Source: a virus
Length of the DNA: 45,422 nt
IMG/VR virus record: IMGVR_UViG_3300032954_000031
Location: 1 to 45,422 of that record
Direction: 5' to 3' (one strand)
Shown: one piece after another, positions 16,519 to 25,795 of the stretch
Layout of the letters: every line of letters begins with the position of its first letter
How positions within the stretch are numbered: position 1 is the first letter of the stretch
The notes under the pieces: generated by a model
Seen by the model: only the letters and a program-made list of their open reading frames with translations
Told to the model about the DNA's origin: nothing
Databases searched by the model: none
Program-made: the position numbers and the translations under genes

Positions 16519-17094
16519 CTACGGTGTCAACAGACCCGTAGCGGTGCTACTAGAGGAGCTTTTGGTCGCTGCTCCGGGTCGCGAAGGGCCTGGTACCGTG
16601 GTCCGCTGCCCTGTTCGATATTGCAAGGACTTCCACGCTTCTCGACTGAGCGCTCGGAATCGATCTTTGAGCGCGGCATCGCGATCGATCTTCGCCTGCG
16701 CTTCTTCCGCTTCGAGCTTGTCCGCGAGCGCGTCACCACCGCCGTTCCGCCACGTATCACGCGCGGCCAGCCGGCGGAGTACGGTGTCCGCGTCCCAGAT
16801 CGGTCCATGCTTGAACAGGAGACAGACCGGCACGAGCCCGTACTGAAAACACATGCGCGTATCCGGCTGGGTGATCGTCTGGTCGAAGGCTTTATCCGTC
16901 AGCCCTCGCGACAGTCGCGCACGCCGCGCGAGTACGTAGGCAAACGGTCGTGCCCGAGACGGCAACATCACGAGGTCCGGATCGTAGTCATGCAGCCGAG
17001 CTAAGAACCACGCGGGCGGTACTTCCATGCGCGGATTGTCCGGCACAAACGTCAGCCCGAGATACGGATTCGTGACCTGTGAGGCGCGTGACAC
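16519..17094 (-). CDS. Hypothetical head-region protein, 191 aa
   Basis: The sequence starts with a folded part (NPYLGLTFVPDNPRMEVPPA) containing DPDLVMLPSRARPFAYVLAR. A central GLVPVCLLFKHGPIWDADTV follows, then a charged coiled coil (KLEAEEAQAKIDRDAALKDR) and a Ser/Thr-rich tail. It sits two genes after the coat protein and may be a neck, head-completion or internal protein. Start shared closely with the preceding stop. Confidence 0.6.
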   Translation of the reverse strand: MSRASQVTNPYLGLTFVPDNPRMEVPPAWFLARLHDYDPDLVMLPSRARPFAYVLARRARLSRGLTDKAFDQTITQPDTRMCFQYGLVPVCLLFKHGPIWDADTVLRRLAARDTWRNGGGDALADKLEAEEAQAKIDRDAALKDRFRALSREAWKSLQYRTGQRTTVPGPSRPGAATKSSSSSTATGLLTP

Positions 17095-17095
17095 G

Positions 17096-17536
17096 CTAGG
17101 CGTCCTTCTGCGTAAATTCGGCCATCCCGCGCGGGAAGCCGCCGGCTTCGCCGCGACTCGTCGCCGCGACCGCGTTCTTCTTGCCGCGTTTCACGAGTTT
17201 GGCTTTCGGATCTTGGCCGTACTTATCCGAGAACCAGATCTGCTCGTTTTCGCGGCAGGGTCGATCGCAGTGCTCTTCCCATTCCTCTTTGGTCAGCGGC
17301 TCGCCCCAGTGTTCCTCGTCCTCGGTCACGATCAGGTACTTCGTGCCGTACGCGCCAGGGTTGTACGGATCGCCACTCCCCATGATCGGGTTCTGGTTCT
17401 TCGCGTGCCGAATCGTCTGCTCCGGAAGCGTCGACAATCCGACTGGAATGACATGTCGCTCGCCGTCAAACACCATCGCTAATGCTGTCGGCGCACGGTT
17501 GAAGATCGGAACCTGTTTCCAGAAAATACCAGCCAT
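17096..17536 (-). CDS. Hypothetical head-region protein, 146 aa
   Basis: Opens with MAGIFWKQVPIFNRAPTALA. It carries a beta-rich core (MVFDGERHVIPVGLSTLP), a motif NPIMGSGDPYNPGAYGTKYLIV and an acidic segment ending in two Cys (CDRPCRENEQIWF). The position just after the coat gene suggests a coat-associated or head-completion protein. No family recognised. A ribosome binding site (AAGGAACGG) precedes the start. Confidence 0.6.
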   Translation of the reverse strand: MAGIFWKQVPIFNRAPTALAMVFDGERHVIPVGLSTLPEQTIRHAKNQNPIMGSGDPYNPGAYGTKYLIVTEDEEHWGEPLTKEEWEEHCDRPCRENEQIWFSDKYGQDPKAKLVKRGKKNAVAATSRGEAGGFPRGMAEFTQKDA

Positions 17537-17590
17537 GCCGTTCCTTTGCGATGCGCGAGGATGGAAGACTCCATCCCCGCGCTTTCGTCA

Positions 17591-18898
17591 TTACAGATCT
17601 CTGACGATAATCAACGTCTGCCCAGTTACGCCGTCCCAGCGTCCGCAGACACCAGGCGTCCGCGCGAAGTTCTGAATGCGGCGGAAGTACGTCGCCTCGT
17701 AGGCGTGCCGCGCCGTCGAGCCGGTGCCCGCGCGGAGCCACATGGACCCGTCGCGGTCCATGAACTTGCCAGGTTCCGCGATGTAGCGCGTGAAGCCGGC
17801 CTTCTTCGTGTCCACGAAGTAGACCTGATCGAGCCCGAGATTACGGAGGGCCTTGATCTTCACGTCATCGACGGTGACATCGCCCTGCGTGAAGGCTTTC
17901 GTCGACGGATCGGGATCGCGGAGATCCGCCCCCGTGTAGCGGCGGTCAGCATCAGTGATCTTCAGCCACTCCCGACGCACGCTCGGATGCATGGCGATGC
18001 CGTCGACCGTGCCCCCCAACTTCTCGTACAACACGTCCGACATGCGCTGCGCGCCGTCCATCGACACCGCGCCGAAGCTCGGCACCACGTAGGACTGGAT
18101 CGCGTAGACGAGTGACCTGAGCACGCCGAAGTAATTGTCGCGGTAGGTGCCGTCATCGATCAGGGCCGGGAGCCCCCACGCGGCGGCGTCAAAGGACGTA
18201 TCGAGTACGTCGGTCACGCTCGCGTTCGCGGCCTGCACGACGTAATCGTTCGCGGTCCAGCCGCTCAACGTCGAGGAATCGACCGTAACGGTCGTGCCAG
18301 CGCTCGAAACGGAGACCACCTGACGCACGCTCGCGCGGAGCGCGCCGTTCGACGGATTGATCGCGACGATGAACATCCCGACATCAATGAAGCGATTGCC
18401 GAAGGTGTTGGAGGCGGTTGACGTGATGCCGCCAGGATTCGTCATCGACAACACGGCGTTGCTCGCGGACGAATACAGGCACAGGACCGCGCGGCCGTCC
18501 ATGCCGATCGAGTGATTTTCGCGTCGGCTGATGTCATCGATCAGGCGCGTTTTTTCGTCGGTCATGCCGTTGACGAAGGAAGCTTCTGAGCGCTGGAGGT
18601 CTTCCATCGCTTCTTCCGTCATCTGAATCCGGCCCATGATCTTGGACGGCTTGATGCGGCCCTTCGAACTCGTCTGGTTGCCGGCGACTGGATAGGCCGA
18701 TCCCTCGTTCGCCCAGAACGGGGAAGCGTTACGGCCGTGATGGACATTCCAGACGGTGCCGTCACCGCCCTCGTAGTCCATCTCCTTCGGCGTGAACCAG
18801 TCTTTCAGGTCGAAGTTGTTGTTGACGCCCTCCGAGATTTCGTTCTCGTAGGTTTCCTTCGCGATCCCGGTTAGTGTAGTGAGGTCGGCACCGGCCAT
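17591..18898 (-). CDS. Major capsid protein, 435 aa
   Basis: The size, the position after the scaffold gene and the sequence character fit an HK97-fold coat protein. There is an N-terminal helical arm (IAKETYENEISEGVNNNF) and an extended loop region (GTVWNVHHGRNASPFWANEG). A long helix follows (RIQMTEEAMEDLQRSEASF), with a beta-rich domain (VVSVSSAGTTVTVDSSTL) and a C-terminal domain with Arg-rich strands (RHAYEATYFRRIQNFARTP). AAAGGATTG precedes the start. It assembles the icosahedral shell with the scaffold encoded just upstream. Confidence 0.85.
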   Translation of the reverse strand: MAGADLTTLTGIAKETYENEISEGVNNNFDLKDWFTPKEMDYEGGDGTVWNVHHGRNASPFWANEGSAYPVAGNQTSSKGRIKPSKIMGRIQMTEEAMEDLQRSEASFVNGMTDEKTRLIDDISRRENHSIGMDGRAVLCLYSSASNAVLSMTNPGGITSTASNTFGNRFIDVGMFIVAINPSNGALRASVRQVVSVSSAGTTVTVDSSTLSGWTANDYVVQAANASVTDVLDTSFDAAAWGLPALIDDGTYRDNYFGVLRSLVYAIQSYVVPSFGAVSMDGAQRMSDVLYEKLGGTVDGIAMHPSVRREWLKITDADRRYTGADLRDPDPSTKAFTQGDVTVDDVKIKALRNLGLDQVYFVDTKKAGFTRYIAEPGKFMDRDGSMWLRAGTGSTARHAYEATYFRRIQNFARTPGVCGRWDGVTGQTLIIVRDL

Positions 18899-18910
18899 GT
18901 CTCAATCCTT

Positions 18911-19672
18911 TTAGCGGGCCTTCTCCCGATAGTGGGCGCGCAGCATGTCTTCGCCCGTCTTCGGTTTCTCGCCTCGCACGGGGGTGCTCCGATCGCGCCC
19001 CCCTGGGACCGCTCGGAAGCGCGTCGCTTCGGCGGCCGTCATTTTTCGTTTGATGGGGTCCGCAACATCCGTCAGCCAGCCCTTGACGAACTCATCAATG
19101 AGGGTCGGATCGCCGGCATTGTGACGCGCGTGAACCTCAGGGTTGTTCTGGTTCTCGTAGAGATACGCGGCGTTGATGCGACGCTTCTGACTGTCGGTCA
19201 GGTCGCCGTACTCGGCCGCAATACCCGCATGGATCTTCGCGATCATGTTGCGGGAGTGGGACGCATAGCCCTGAACCTGTTGTTCTTCGAGCGCATTCTT
19301 GATGTCAGAAATGGACCCGAGTTCCGCCAGTTCCGGATAGACTTCGGCGAGCCTCGCGCGGATGCTCGCCGTATCCGTTTCCTGCTTCGATGGCGTCGTG
19401 ATGCCGGCCAGTGCGGCGATCCGACGCCGTTCCTCTTTCAGCGTCCCATCGAGTTCCGCGAGCTTGCGTTCGTGCGCCTGTCTGGCTTCGCGTTCTTTCT
19501 TGAGATCCGCGAGCATACCCTTGACGCGGGGATCATCTTCCCATTTCGGTTCCGGCTGGGAAGCGGCCGGCTTTCCACCAGCGTCAGGTGATGTCTTGGA
19601 TTCTGGAGCGGCACCGTGCGGTGCTGGGGCTACGGGCTGTTCAACGACGGCGGCGGTGCCTTCGGGGGCCAT
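18911..19672 (-). CDS. Scaffold protein, 253 aa
   Basis: Placed directly before the coat gene, with AAAGGAGTAG upstream of the start. The N-terminal 40 residues are Pro/Ala-rich and disordered. A long charged coiled coil runs from about 45 to 100 (ADLKKEREARQAHERKLAEL). The C-terminus is basic (KRKMTAAEATRFRAVPGG and RAHYREKAR), as expected for a coat-binding hook. The DD motif near 150-200 is helical. This is the standard layout of a podovirus scaffold. Confidence 0.8.
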   Translation of the reverse strand: MAPEGTAAVVEQPVAPAPHGAAPESKTSPDAGGKPAASQPEPKWEDDPRVKGMLADLKKEREARQAHERKLAELDGTLKEERRRIAALAGITTPSKQETDTASIRARLAEVYPELAELGSISDIKNALEEQQVQGYASHSRNMIAKIHAGIAAEYGDLTDSQKRRINAAYLYENQNNPEVHARHNAGDPTLIDEFVKGWLTDVADPIKRKMTAAEATRFRAVPGGRDRSTPVRGEKPKTGEDMLRAHYREKAR

Positions 19673-19938
19673 GCGCTACTCCTTTGTGACCCGGTGGAGG
19701 CCGGGGACATGGCGATGCATGGCTCGGATTGTGTCACGAGTGCTCCTGAGCGGAGGAGCCCGAGATAATCACAATCCGACGCGCCGGAGGCATAAATCTC
19801 CTGATGGACGTACTGACGGAGGCACCGGATGATGACGTACTGGACCGACCGGCCTTCACCTTTGGCCTTGGCGGTGACGAGCGGCCAGATTTCGGCGGGA
19901 ATGTGCCGGAGCAGGTAGGTATGGAAGATTCTGGTCAT
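19630..19938 (-). CDS. Ribbon-helix-helix-like small protein, 102 aa
   Basis: The first 47 residues (TYLLRHIPAEIWPLVTAKAK then EGRSVQYVIIRCLRQYV) have the strand-helix-helix pattern of Arc/CopG-type DNA-binding proteins. They closely resemble the 43-aa protein at 45153-45284 (TYLLRKIPDDLWIRVKRRAA, EGRSLRFIVLTLLERYV). The C-terminal half is low-complexity and overlaps the scaffold start by 43 bases, so the functional part is probably only the first half. It could autoregulate the late genes. Confidence 0.6.
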   Translation of the reverse strand: MTRIFHTYLLRHIPAEIWPLVTAKAKGEGRSVQYVIIRCLRQYVHQEIYASGASDCDYLGLLRSGALVTQSEPCIAMSPASTGSQRSSAWPPKAPPPSLNSP

Positions 19939-19941
19939 GGG

Positions 19942-21084
19942 CTAGATGGTGTTCAGCGCGACCGTGGACCACTGCGTGACGGTGAACGCGCCGCTCGTGC
20001 CGCCGCTCAGCGAGAAGCCGATTTTCGTGCTCGCGGGCGTGATGTCAAAGCCAGTGGAAACCGTCTGGATGACTTGGGTGCCTGCGCCAGTTGACAGTCC
20101 GACCGTGCCGGACTGGTGGCTGAGCGTGGCGACGCCTTGCACGGTGCCCGTACTGGTCGCAGCCCGGATGATCAATTCACCTTCGAGGTAGCCGGTGTCG
20201 CCGGTCGCGGTTTGCGCCCCGAATGTAAAACTCAGTCTCGAGGCATCGCCCGTCGTCCCGGTTGTGCCGATCCGGACTGTCAGGACGGGCGAAGCCGTTC
20301 CCGACGCGGTTTTCGTGATCGCCCCCGCGAACTTGACAATCGTCCCAGCCTGAATATGTGAGGCAATGGTGATATTGGAATTCGTGATGTAGGTATCGGT
20401 ACCCTGTGTCAGCGCTTGCCCCGTCACGCTCGCGTTGTAAATCCCGGTCGGTCCTGTCGGGCCTGTCGGCCCGGTTGCGCCGGTTCCTCCGGTTGGGCCG
20501 GTTGGCCCCGTGGCACCGGTGCCACCAGTTGGACCGGTCGGACCGGTTGCGCCTGTCCCTCCCGTCGGACCAGTCGCGCCGCTGGAGGCTAAAAGTACCC
20601 ACGGTGCGCCGCTTGGGCCTTGGCCGGCAGTCGCGGCTCCGGTTGCGATGTAAGCATTCCCACCCGAACTCACGCCGGCGTATTGCGGATAGGTTTGGGC
20701 ACTCCACGCGCCGGACCACGTGAGCCCTACTGGCCCCGTCGGGCCTGTGCTACCTGTCGGACCCGTTGGGCCAGTTGCTCCCGATGCGCCTGTGCCGCCA
20801 GTCGCGCCGGTGCCTCCCGTTGCTCCTGTTCCGCCTGTAGGGCCAGTAGGACCACTCGGACCCGTTGGTCCATCAGTTCCAGTAGGGCCCGTCGGACCGG
20901 TAGGACCAGTAGGGCCAGTAGGGCCCGTTGGACCGCCAGCACTGTAGAGGACCACCGTCTCTTCAGGTGTAAGGGCCGCAAAGGTGTCAATCCATTCGGG
21001 ATGCAGTTGCCAATCGTGCGTCCCTTGATGGAGCAGAGAGGTTAACGTCGCGTAGAGCGAGACATAGCCAGGATCGTCGGCCAT
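19942..21084 (-). CDS. Collagen-like fibre protein, 380 aa
   Basis: After a 50-residue N-terminal domain come two Gly-X-Y tracts (about residues 51-117 and 168-213) dominated by Gly-Pro-Thr triplets, with GGT/GAT variants. They flank a 50-residue domain with the Trp pattern [15 protein letters not shown] ending in APWVLLAS, similar to carbohydrate-binding CBM5/12-like modules often inserted in phage collagen fibres. A beta-rich C-terminal domain (about 215-380) probably trimerises. It likely forms a head or tail fibre. Thr at the Y position makes it a possible O-glycosylation target. Confidence 0.8.
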   Translation of the reverse strand: MADDPGYVSLYATLTSLLHQGTHDWQLHPEWIDTFAALTPEETVVLYSAGGPTGPTGPTGPTGPTGPTGTDGPTGPSGPTGPTGGTGATGGTGATGGTGASGATGPTGPTGSTGPTGPVGLTWSGAWSAQTYPQYAGVSSGGNAYIATGAATAGQGPSGAPWVLLASSGATGPTGGTGATGPTGPTGGTGATGPTGPTGGTGATGPTGPTGPTGIYNASVTGQALTQGTDTYITNSNITIASHIQAGTIVKFAGAITKTASGTASPVLTVRIGTTGTTGDASRLSFTFGAQTATGDTGYLEGELIIRAATSTGTVQGVATLSHQSGTVGLSTGAGTQVIQTVSTGFDITPASTKIGFSLSGGTSGAFTVTQWSTVALNTI

Positions 21085-21087
21085 GCA

Positions 21088-23676
21088 TTACATCGGACCG
21101 TGATTCTGGGCCGTCTCCGCAAAACCAGCCGGTTCCACGTCACTGGTTGATTCGTCGTTGCTCCGCTCCATCGCGCCACCGCGCGCCGGTTCCGCGATGA
21201 CCACTTGCGGATTCTGCGCGCTCCCGAGCCGCGGCGGTGTCTGGGACGGATCACCCGGCGGCAAACCGGCGGCTCGGCTGAAGCCTTCCATCACGGGCGG
21301 ATTCGCCAGATCCGGACCCGTCAGCGTATACGTGACCTTTGACGGACTTGGCGGCGGCGGCGGCATCGCCTGTCGGATCGCTAGCAAGTGCTGCTCAAGC
21401 AGCGGGACGAGTTTCTGATTTTTCGCCACAAGCTGCCGGATCGTGTCGCCATTCACCCACTTTAGAAACTCGCGCAGATGAATTTGCGGGTTGTACCACT
21501 GGCGCCACGCGAGCGGCGTGAACTCCAACATCTGCGGCGGCGGTCCCGGTTGCGGCGGCGGCGGGACCGGAGCGGCCTGCACGGGCTGACCCGGCACCGG
21601 AGGCGGCACGGGCGGCAACTTCGCCACTTGCACGCGATAGGCGGTCATCTGCTGTGCGACGCCCTGTTGATACTGCGTCACCGCCTGCGTTGCTTCTTGC
21701 GTGGACTGTGCCTGCTTGTTCGGATCGTTCGCCCAATCCTCGAAATCTTGCTGTTTCAGGAGGGCGCTTTGGATGTCCGTGTCCATTGACGGGATCATCT
21801 TCGTGAGGCCCATGATCTTGAGCGCTTCGTACTGCTGATCCGGATCAACTGGATTAATGAACCGCAGCTGGACAGCATGATCGAGCGCCGCTCGCGTGCC
21901 GAGCGACGTTTTCATTTGCGTACTGCCAGCTTCAACCATGACGGTCATTGCGCCGCTCAGTTGCGCTCGCTTGAAATTCTTAAAGGTCCACGATCGCGCC
22001 GAGGACATGACGGCGAGCGTGCGTTCGTCCGGTCCAAATTCCCGCTCGAGTTCGATGGCGTGTGTGTACCATTGCCGGTACGCATCGGCGCGTGCTTGCA
22101 GGACTGGAATGAAGCGACCTTTTGAACGTTCGTCAAGGAGTTGCAGCGCCGAGAACGCATTGACATCCGGCGGATTCGATCCGCTCATAATGTCGCGCGT
22201 ACCGACCAGATCTTCGAAGTCGTTGACGTACTGTTCGCGAAGGGTGAACCATCCTGGCGCGAGGTCAATGCCGGGAAGCCGCTTCGGTTCGTTGCGCCGA
22301 TCGCCAAATGGATCGTTGAACTTGACGACCAATCCTGGTAGGCCAGTGAGCTTGAATGGCTCGGAACCTTTCGGGACCACCCAGACTGGATTCGAGGTCC
22401 GATAGAGCGCCATCAGGAACATCGAATCGAGCCGGTTCAACTGATCTTGTTTATCGCTCGCAATGTCGAACGGTCCAGCACCAAGAATGCGACCGCCGAC
22501 ATGCTCGTAGGCTGCGTGCGCGAAGGTAAACAGTGGCGTGCCTTCCGCGTCTGTGTACGGGAGCGGACCCGGAAGCGCCTCAGATGGTAAGTGAAGAATG
22601 ATACCGTTCTCGCCAGCAACGCGGAAGACCAATCCATCCGGATACGCATCGCACGGCTTGTAATGGATCTCGTACTCGGTCACGCCATCTTCCTGATCCA
22701 TGCCCATCGAACCAGTGCCGACGTAGCGGGATGGCAACTGCCAGAGGCCGAGATCGTTATGCTGCGACAGCGTTTTGAACAACTGCAACGACAGATCGCC
22801 TGATCCACGTTCCCATTTGATGTTCGGGACAAGTTCTTTCAGTTCAGGATGATCTTCGTAGTAGGTCTTCGTGCGCCAACGGAGACGCACAACGTACGGC
22901 AGATCGTCAAAGCGCTGGTACGCATTCGAGAACGCCAGTTCCAGTGGTGACAACGGGATCGTCGTCGGCACGCCGCGTGGCCGTTCGTTCAGGATCGGCT
23001 GATCCTCGTCATCGAGTGCTGGCGCGAACGGTCCTGGCTCTCCGCAGAGCGGACAGGTGCCATTGCATTCGGTAATCGCACTCGTCGTGGAATCTTCGCC
23101 ACACGCCGCGCACGTCTGTGAGGGATCAGTGATCGTGCCATACTTCAGGTCGTAATCGAGGAATGTGTACAGGAACGCATTGCCGCAGACGATGAGCCAG
23201 AAATCGAATTCGCTCATCACTTGGTTCATGTGATGCGCGTCGTGGAGCAGCGGGGCGAGTTCGTCGGCTGTGGCGGCGGCAGCAACGTGCTTCGGATTCG
23301 CGCCATTTGGACGGACGGTCACGCCGAGTTGCACGGATGTGAACAGCGCGCGGATCGTGTCGACTGCTTTTTTGAGGAGATTCGTGACTGGGGTCGGAAC
23401 GCCTTGCGCGAGGCGCTTGTCGCGCCAGCCGCCCCCCCATCCGAACCACTCGATCCATTGACGCGACAGAAAATACAACAGGTGGTGATGCCACTGGCGC
23501 ACGAAGACCATGCGCGTGTCGATGCACTCACGACGTATTTTCTGCCACAGCTCGAGCAGTTCTTCGTCATCGTAGTCGCCGCTCGCGGCGGCCAGTCCTG
23601 ATTGCGCGATCGTGCCGGTTGCCGGCGCGGCGGCATCGGATGTGGACGGGAACAGGTCGTTGATGTTGGTCGACAT
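21088..23676 (-). CDS. Portal protein, 862 aa, with zinc-ribbon insert
   Basis: The size, position between terminase and scaffold, and motifs (LFTSVQLGVTVRPNG; FAHAAYEHVGGRILGAGPFD; LDSMFLMALYRTSNPVWVVP) fit a P22-like podovirus portal, the dodecameric ring through which DNA is packaged. A four-Cys insert (CAAC and CPLC, about residues 188-215) is a probable zinc ribbon not usual in portals. The C-terminal 200 residues are Pro/Gln-rich (PPVPPPVPGQPVQAAPVPPP) and probably form an extended barrel or a disordered tail. Confidence 0.85.
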   Translation of the reverse strand: MSTNINDLFPSTSDAAAPATGTIAQSGLAAASGDYDDEELLELWQKIRRECIDTRMVFVRQWHHHLLYFLSRQWIEWFGWGGGWRDKRLAQGVPTPVTNLLKKAVDTIRALFTSVQLGVTVRPNGANPKHVAAAATADELAPLLHDAHHMNQVMSEFDFWLIVCGNAFLYTFLDYDLKYGTITDPSQTCAACGEDSTTSAITECNGTCPLCGEPGPFAPALDDEDQPILNERPRGVPTTIPLSPLELAFSNAYQRFDDLPYVVRLRWRTKTYYEDHPELKELVPNIKWERGSGDLSLQLFKTLSQHNDLGLWQLPSRYVGTGSMGMDQEDGVTEYEIHYKPCDAYPDGLVFRVAGENGIILHLPSEALPGPLPYTDAEGTPLFTFAHAAYEHVGGRILGAGPFDIASDKQDQLNRLDSMFLMALYRTSNPVWVVPKGSEPFKLTGLPGLVVKFNDPFGDRRNEPKRLPGIDLAPGWFTLREQYVNDFEDLVGTRDIMSGSNPPDVNAFSALQLLDERSKGRFIPVLQARADAYRQWYTHAIELEREFGPDERTLAVMSSARSWTFKNFKRAQLSGAMTVMVEAGSTQMKTSLGTRAALDHAVQLRFINPVDPDQQYEALKIMGLTKMIPSMDTDIQSALLKQQDFEDWANDPNKQAQSTQEATQAVTQYQQGVAQQMTAYRVQVAKLPPVPPPVPGQPVQAAPVPPPPQPGPPPQMLEFTPLAWRQWYNPQIHLREFLKWVNGDTIRQLVAKNQKLVPLLEQHLLAIRQAMPPPPPSPSKVTYTLTGPDLANPPVMEGFSRAAGLPPGDPSQTPPRLGSAQNPQVVIAEPARGGAMERSNDESTSDVEPAGFAETAQNHGPM

Positions 23677-24000
23677 CTACTGCTTGACCGTCCCGTCGCC
23701 GTTCCATTCAATCCCACGCTTTCTGGCTTCTTCATCACCGATGTCGTTGAAGAGATTAGCTCCGCTGAGGACGGCATCGGCATCGGGTTCGGGCTTGACG
23801 AATTGCGGGATTTCGACCACGACGCCCATGTAGGTTTTCAGAAGATGGGCTCGCTCGCGTTCGACTTGTTCCAAGCGGTGTCGCATCCAATCGAGCGTCG
23901 TCCACTGCGCGTGGTTTTGGTCATGAAGGACGCGCGCCTCTTCAGTCGCTTTCAGGCGCTCTGCGACCAGCGCGTCAAAGGCTGCGCGCGAGATCCACAT
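23677..24000 (-). CDS. Small coiled-coil protein between terminase and portal, 107 aa
   Basis: Mostly one charged helix (AAFDALVAERLKATEEARVL, DWMRHRLEQVERERAHLLKT) followed by an acidic C-tail. It abuts the portal gene. Small helical proteins in this place are frequent in podovirus genomes. They may be chaperones of packaging or part of the portal vertex. No family named. Confidence 0.65.
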   Translation of the reverse strand: MWISRAAFDALVAERLKATEEARVLHDQNHAQWTTLDWMRHRLEQVERERAHLLKTYMGVVVEIPQFVKPEPDADAVLSGANLFNDIGDEEARKRGIEWNGDGTVKQ

Positions 24001-24014
24001 GGATGCGGCCTAAT

Positions 24015-24743
24015 TTACCACAAGTTGTCACTCGTGCCATCGGTTCGCGGCCCGAAAAAGTCTCCGATCGGATAGCCGGGTTCGTCTTCGCCTACCACCC
24101 GCGACGAGGCGTGCTCATATTCGCGGAGCCGTTCGATGTCCTGCCGTGACCGCTCGTCCAATGATTCCCAACGTTTCCGTTCGCGCTCGGACATCAGGGA
24201 TGGAGCCGGTTTCGGCAGTTCCGGCCATGCGAGGACCGCCGCGCCGAGTGCTTCCGGTAGCTCGTCATCGGCCCGAAACACGCTCTCCTTGTCCCGCTTT
24301 TGGCCGTCTGGTAGGACGTTTTCGGCGTACCGGTAGCGCTTGAGTTGACGGACGGCTTCCGGGCATTTCGCACCGATGAAGAACAACTGGTTGGCGACGA
24401 GCCAGGACTGCACGCGCTGAATCCCGAAGGCGCGGGCGTTCGGCACGCCGACGGTTGGGACGCCAGCTAACGCGAATTCGAGCCGGAGTTCCTTTTCGGT
24501 GTCACTGACCGCCCAAGTCAGATCCGTGAAGGTCGCAGTTTTGAACTTCTCCACGATGGCGTGCTTGTGTGCGACGTTCGCCTGCTGCCGCTCGAGGTAT
24601 TCGTCCACCACGACGAGCCCGCGTTCCGTGGTCACGATCAGGAGTGCGCCAAATGGATGATCAGCACCACCTTTCAGGCCGATGATCGCCGCTCGGTCGC
24701 TGTTGATCTTCGGCCACTCTGGGATCAGGTCGGTCGCCGTCAC
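24015..24743 (-). CDS. Large terminase, separate nuclease domain, 242 aa
   Basis: The GTG start overlaps the stop of the ATPase gene by four bases. The protein has the RNase H-like pattern of terminase nucleases: strand AAIIGLKGGADHPFGALLIV, WAVSDTEKELRLEFALAGVP, and DDELPEALGAAVLAWPELP near residue 170 for the last acidic cluster. It cuts concatemeric DNA during headful packaging. It is normally fused to the ATPase; here the two halves are separate genes. A motif-1 Asp is not at the exact usual place (GGADH). Confidence 0.75.
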   Translation of the reverse strand: MTATDLIPEWPKINSDRAAIIGLKGGADHPFGALLIVTTERGLVVVDEYLERQQANVAHKHAIVEKFKTATFTDLTWAVSDTEKELRLEFALAGVPTVGVPNARAFGIQRVQSWLVANQLFFIGAKCPEAVRQLKRYRYAENVLPDGQKRDKESVFRADDELPEALGAAVLAWPELPKPAPSLMSERERKRWESLDERSRQDIERLREYEHASSRVVGEDEPGYPIGDFFGPRTDGTSDNLW

Positions 24744-25600
24744 ATGATGACCTGTGCGTCAATCGCGGTTGCGCCGTAGACGGAATCGGTCGCGTTCACG
24801 TCTTCGCCTTCAAACTCCTGCCGGAACAGATCCGGCTTGTCGTGCCACTTCAGTCGCTTCTCTTCGACTTCACGCCGAAGCGGTTCGCTCTCGCGGAACA
24901 ACGGATTGTCGAGCGTGTGAAACCGAGCCGCCCAATATCCAGGCACGAGGTCGATCAGTGCCGGCACAAAAAATTCATCGTACGTCCAATCGAAGCCGTT
25001 CGGTGATGTTGTACTAATGACGATGCCGAGATTTTCAGAGAGCGACGGCGAGAGGATGTCCCACCCGCGCTTATTGATGAACGCGGCCTCATCGAGCCAC
25101 ACGCCGTTCAGCCCCGGTCCGCGGCCGCGATCCGGATCATCCAGCGACCGAAATTGCAACATCGAATCGTTCCAGAGCGTGACTTCGTGGTGTTCTTGGC
25201 TCCAGTCCTTCACCCATGAGGGCGGCAGCAAGCGCAGAAGCGTCGGTTCGGTGGAGTCGTGAAGAATCTTGAACGTTGGCGCACAGGCCCACCATCGTTG
25301 ACGCGGAATCGCGAGTTCTTCGCGCACACCATGCGCACCGCCATGCGTTTTCGCGGAGCGCCGACCCGCGCGCAGATGCAGCGATTTAAACAGGCGCAGG
25401 AATGTATCGTTACCCTCGTGCGCGAATTGGCAGTGTGGGCAGACGAGCGATCCGATGGTCTGTGTCACCACCTGTCCGCAGTGCGTGCATTTTCTCAGAC
25501 GGCGGCTTGCGTGGAATCCTTTCGGTCCGTGCATGTAGGGGTGATACAGCACGCGCTTGGTGACATCAAGACCACACCCCGCTGGAGGCCGCTTCGCCAT
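24740..25600 (-). CDS. Large terminase, ATPase domain, 286 aa
   Basis: The N-terminal extension has a zinc ribbon (CTHCG and CPHCQ, about residues 38-57). A Walker A-like motif GRRSAKTHGG lies at about 78-87 and Walker B LNGVWLDEAAF at about 164-174, with the catalytic Glu in DEAAF. A motif III-like ISTTSPNG follows. This is the packaging motor that pumps DNA through the portal. The nuclease is encoded by the next gene. The N-terminal zinc ribbon is unusual and could contact DNA or the portal. Confidence 0.8.
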   Translation of the reverse strand: MAKRPPAGCGLDVTKRVLYHPYMHGPKGFHASRRLRKCTHCGQVVTQTIGSLVCPHCQFAHEGNDTFLRLFKSLHLRAGRRSAKTHGGAHGVREELAIPRQRWWACAPTFKILHDSTEPTLLRLLPPSWVKDWSQEHHEVTLWNDSMLQFRSLDDPDRGRGPGLNGVWLDEAAFINKRGWDILSPSLSENLGIVISTTSPNGFDWTYDEFFVPALIDLVPGYWAARFHTLDNPLFRESEPLRREVEEKRLKWHDKPDLFRQEFEGEDVNATDSVYGATAIDAQVIM

Positions 25601-25603
25601 GTC

Positions 25604-25795
25604 TTACGACGCCGCGCGCCGGAGTCCGCGCATGGACGTAGGCTCGTACTCTGCGTCACCAGCCTTCGCCTTGCGCTTCTCATCCAACATTATGGCGACC
25701 ATCTGCTTCTGTGACTTCACTGGATGGCCAGACGGTCCGCCGCTGTGCAGCGTGCCAGCTTTCCACTTGTCAGGCACTTCGTTCCACGGCATCAC
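25604..25795 (-). CDS. Small DUF6496-like protein, 63 aa
   Basis: The motif KWKAGTLHSGGPSGHPVKSQ followed by QMVAIMLDEKRKAKAGDAEY resembles the small conserved phage/bacterial DUF6496-type proteins (V-x-x-F-K-x-G-x-L-x-S-G ... K-S-x-K-Q-A-x-A-I-A). It lies immediately upstream of the terminase ATPase, where a small terminase is expected, but is shorter than known small terminases. Start GTG 25795 or ATG 25792, overlapping the glycosyltransferase stop. Confidence 0.65.
   Translation of the reverse strand: MMPWNEVPDKWKAGTLHSGGPSGHPVKSQKQMVAIMLDEKRKAKAGDAEYEPTSMRGLRRAAS

Noticed and set aside
20448-20940. CRISPR array or tandem-repeat locus
   Set aside because: The repeats are in-frame 9-base units encoding Gly-Pro-Thr in a complete collagen-like gene.
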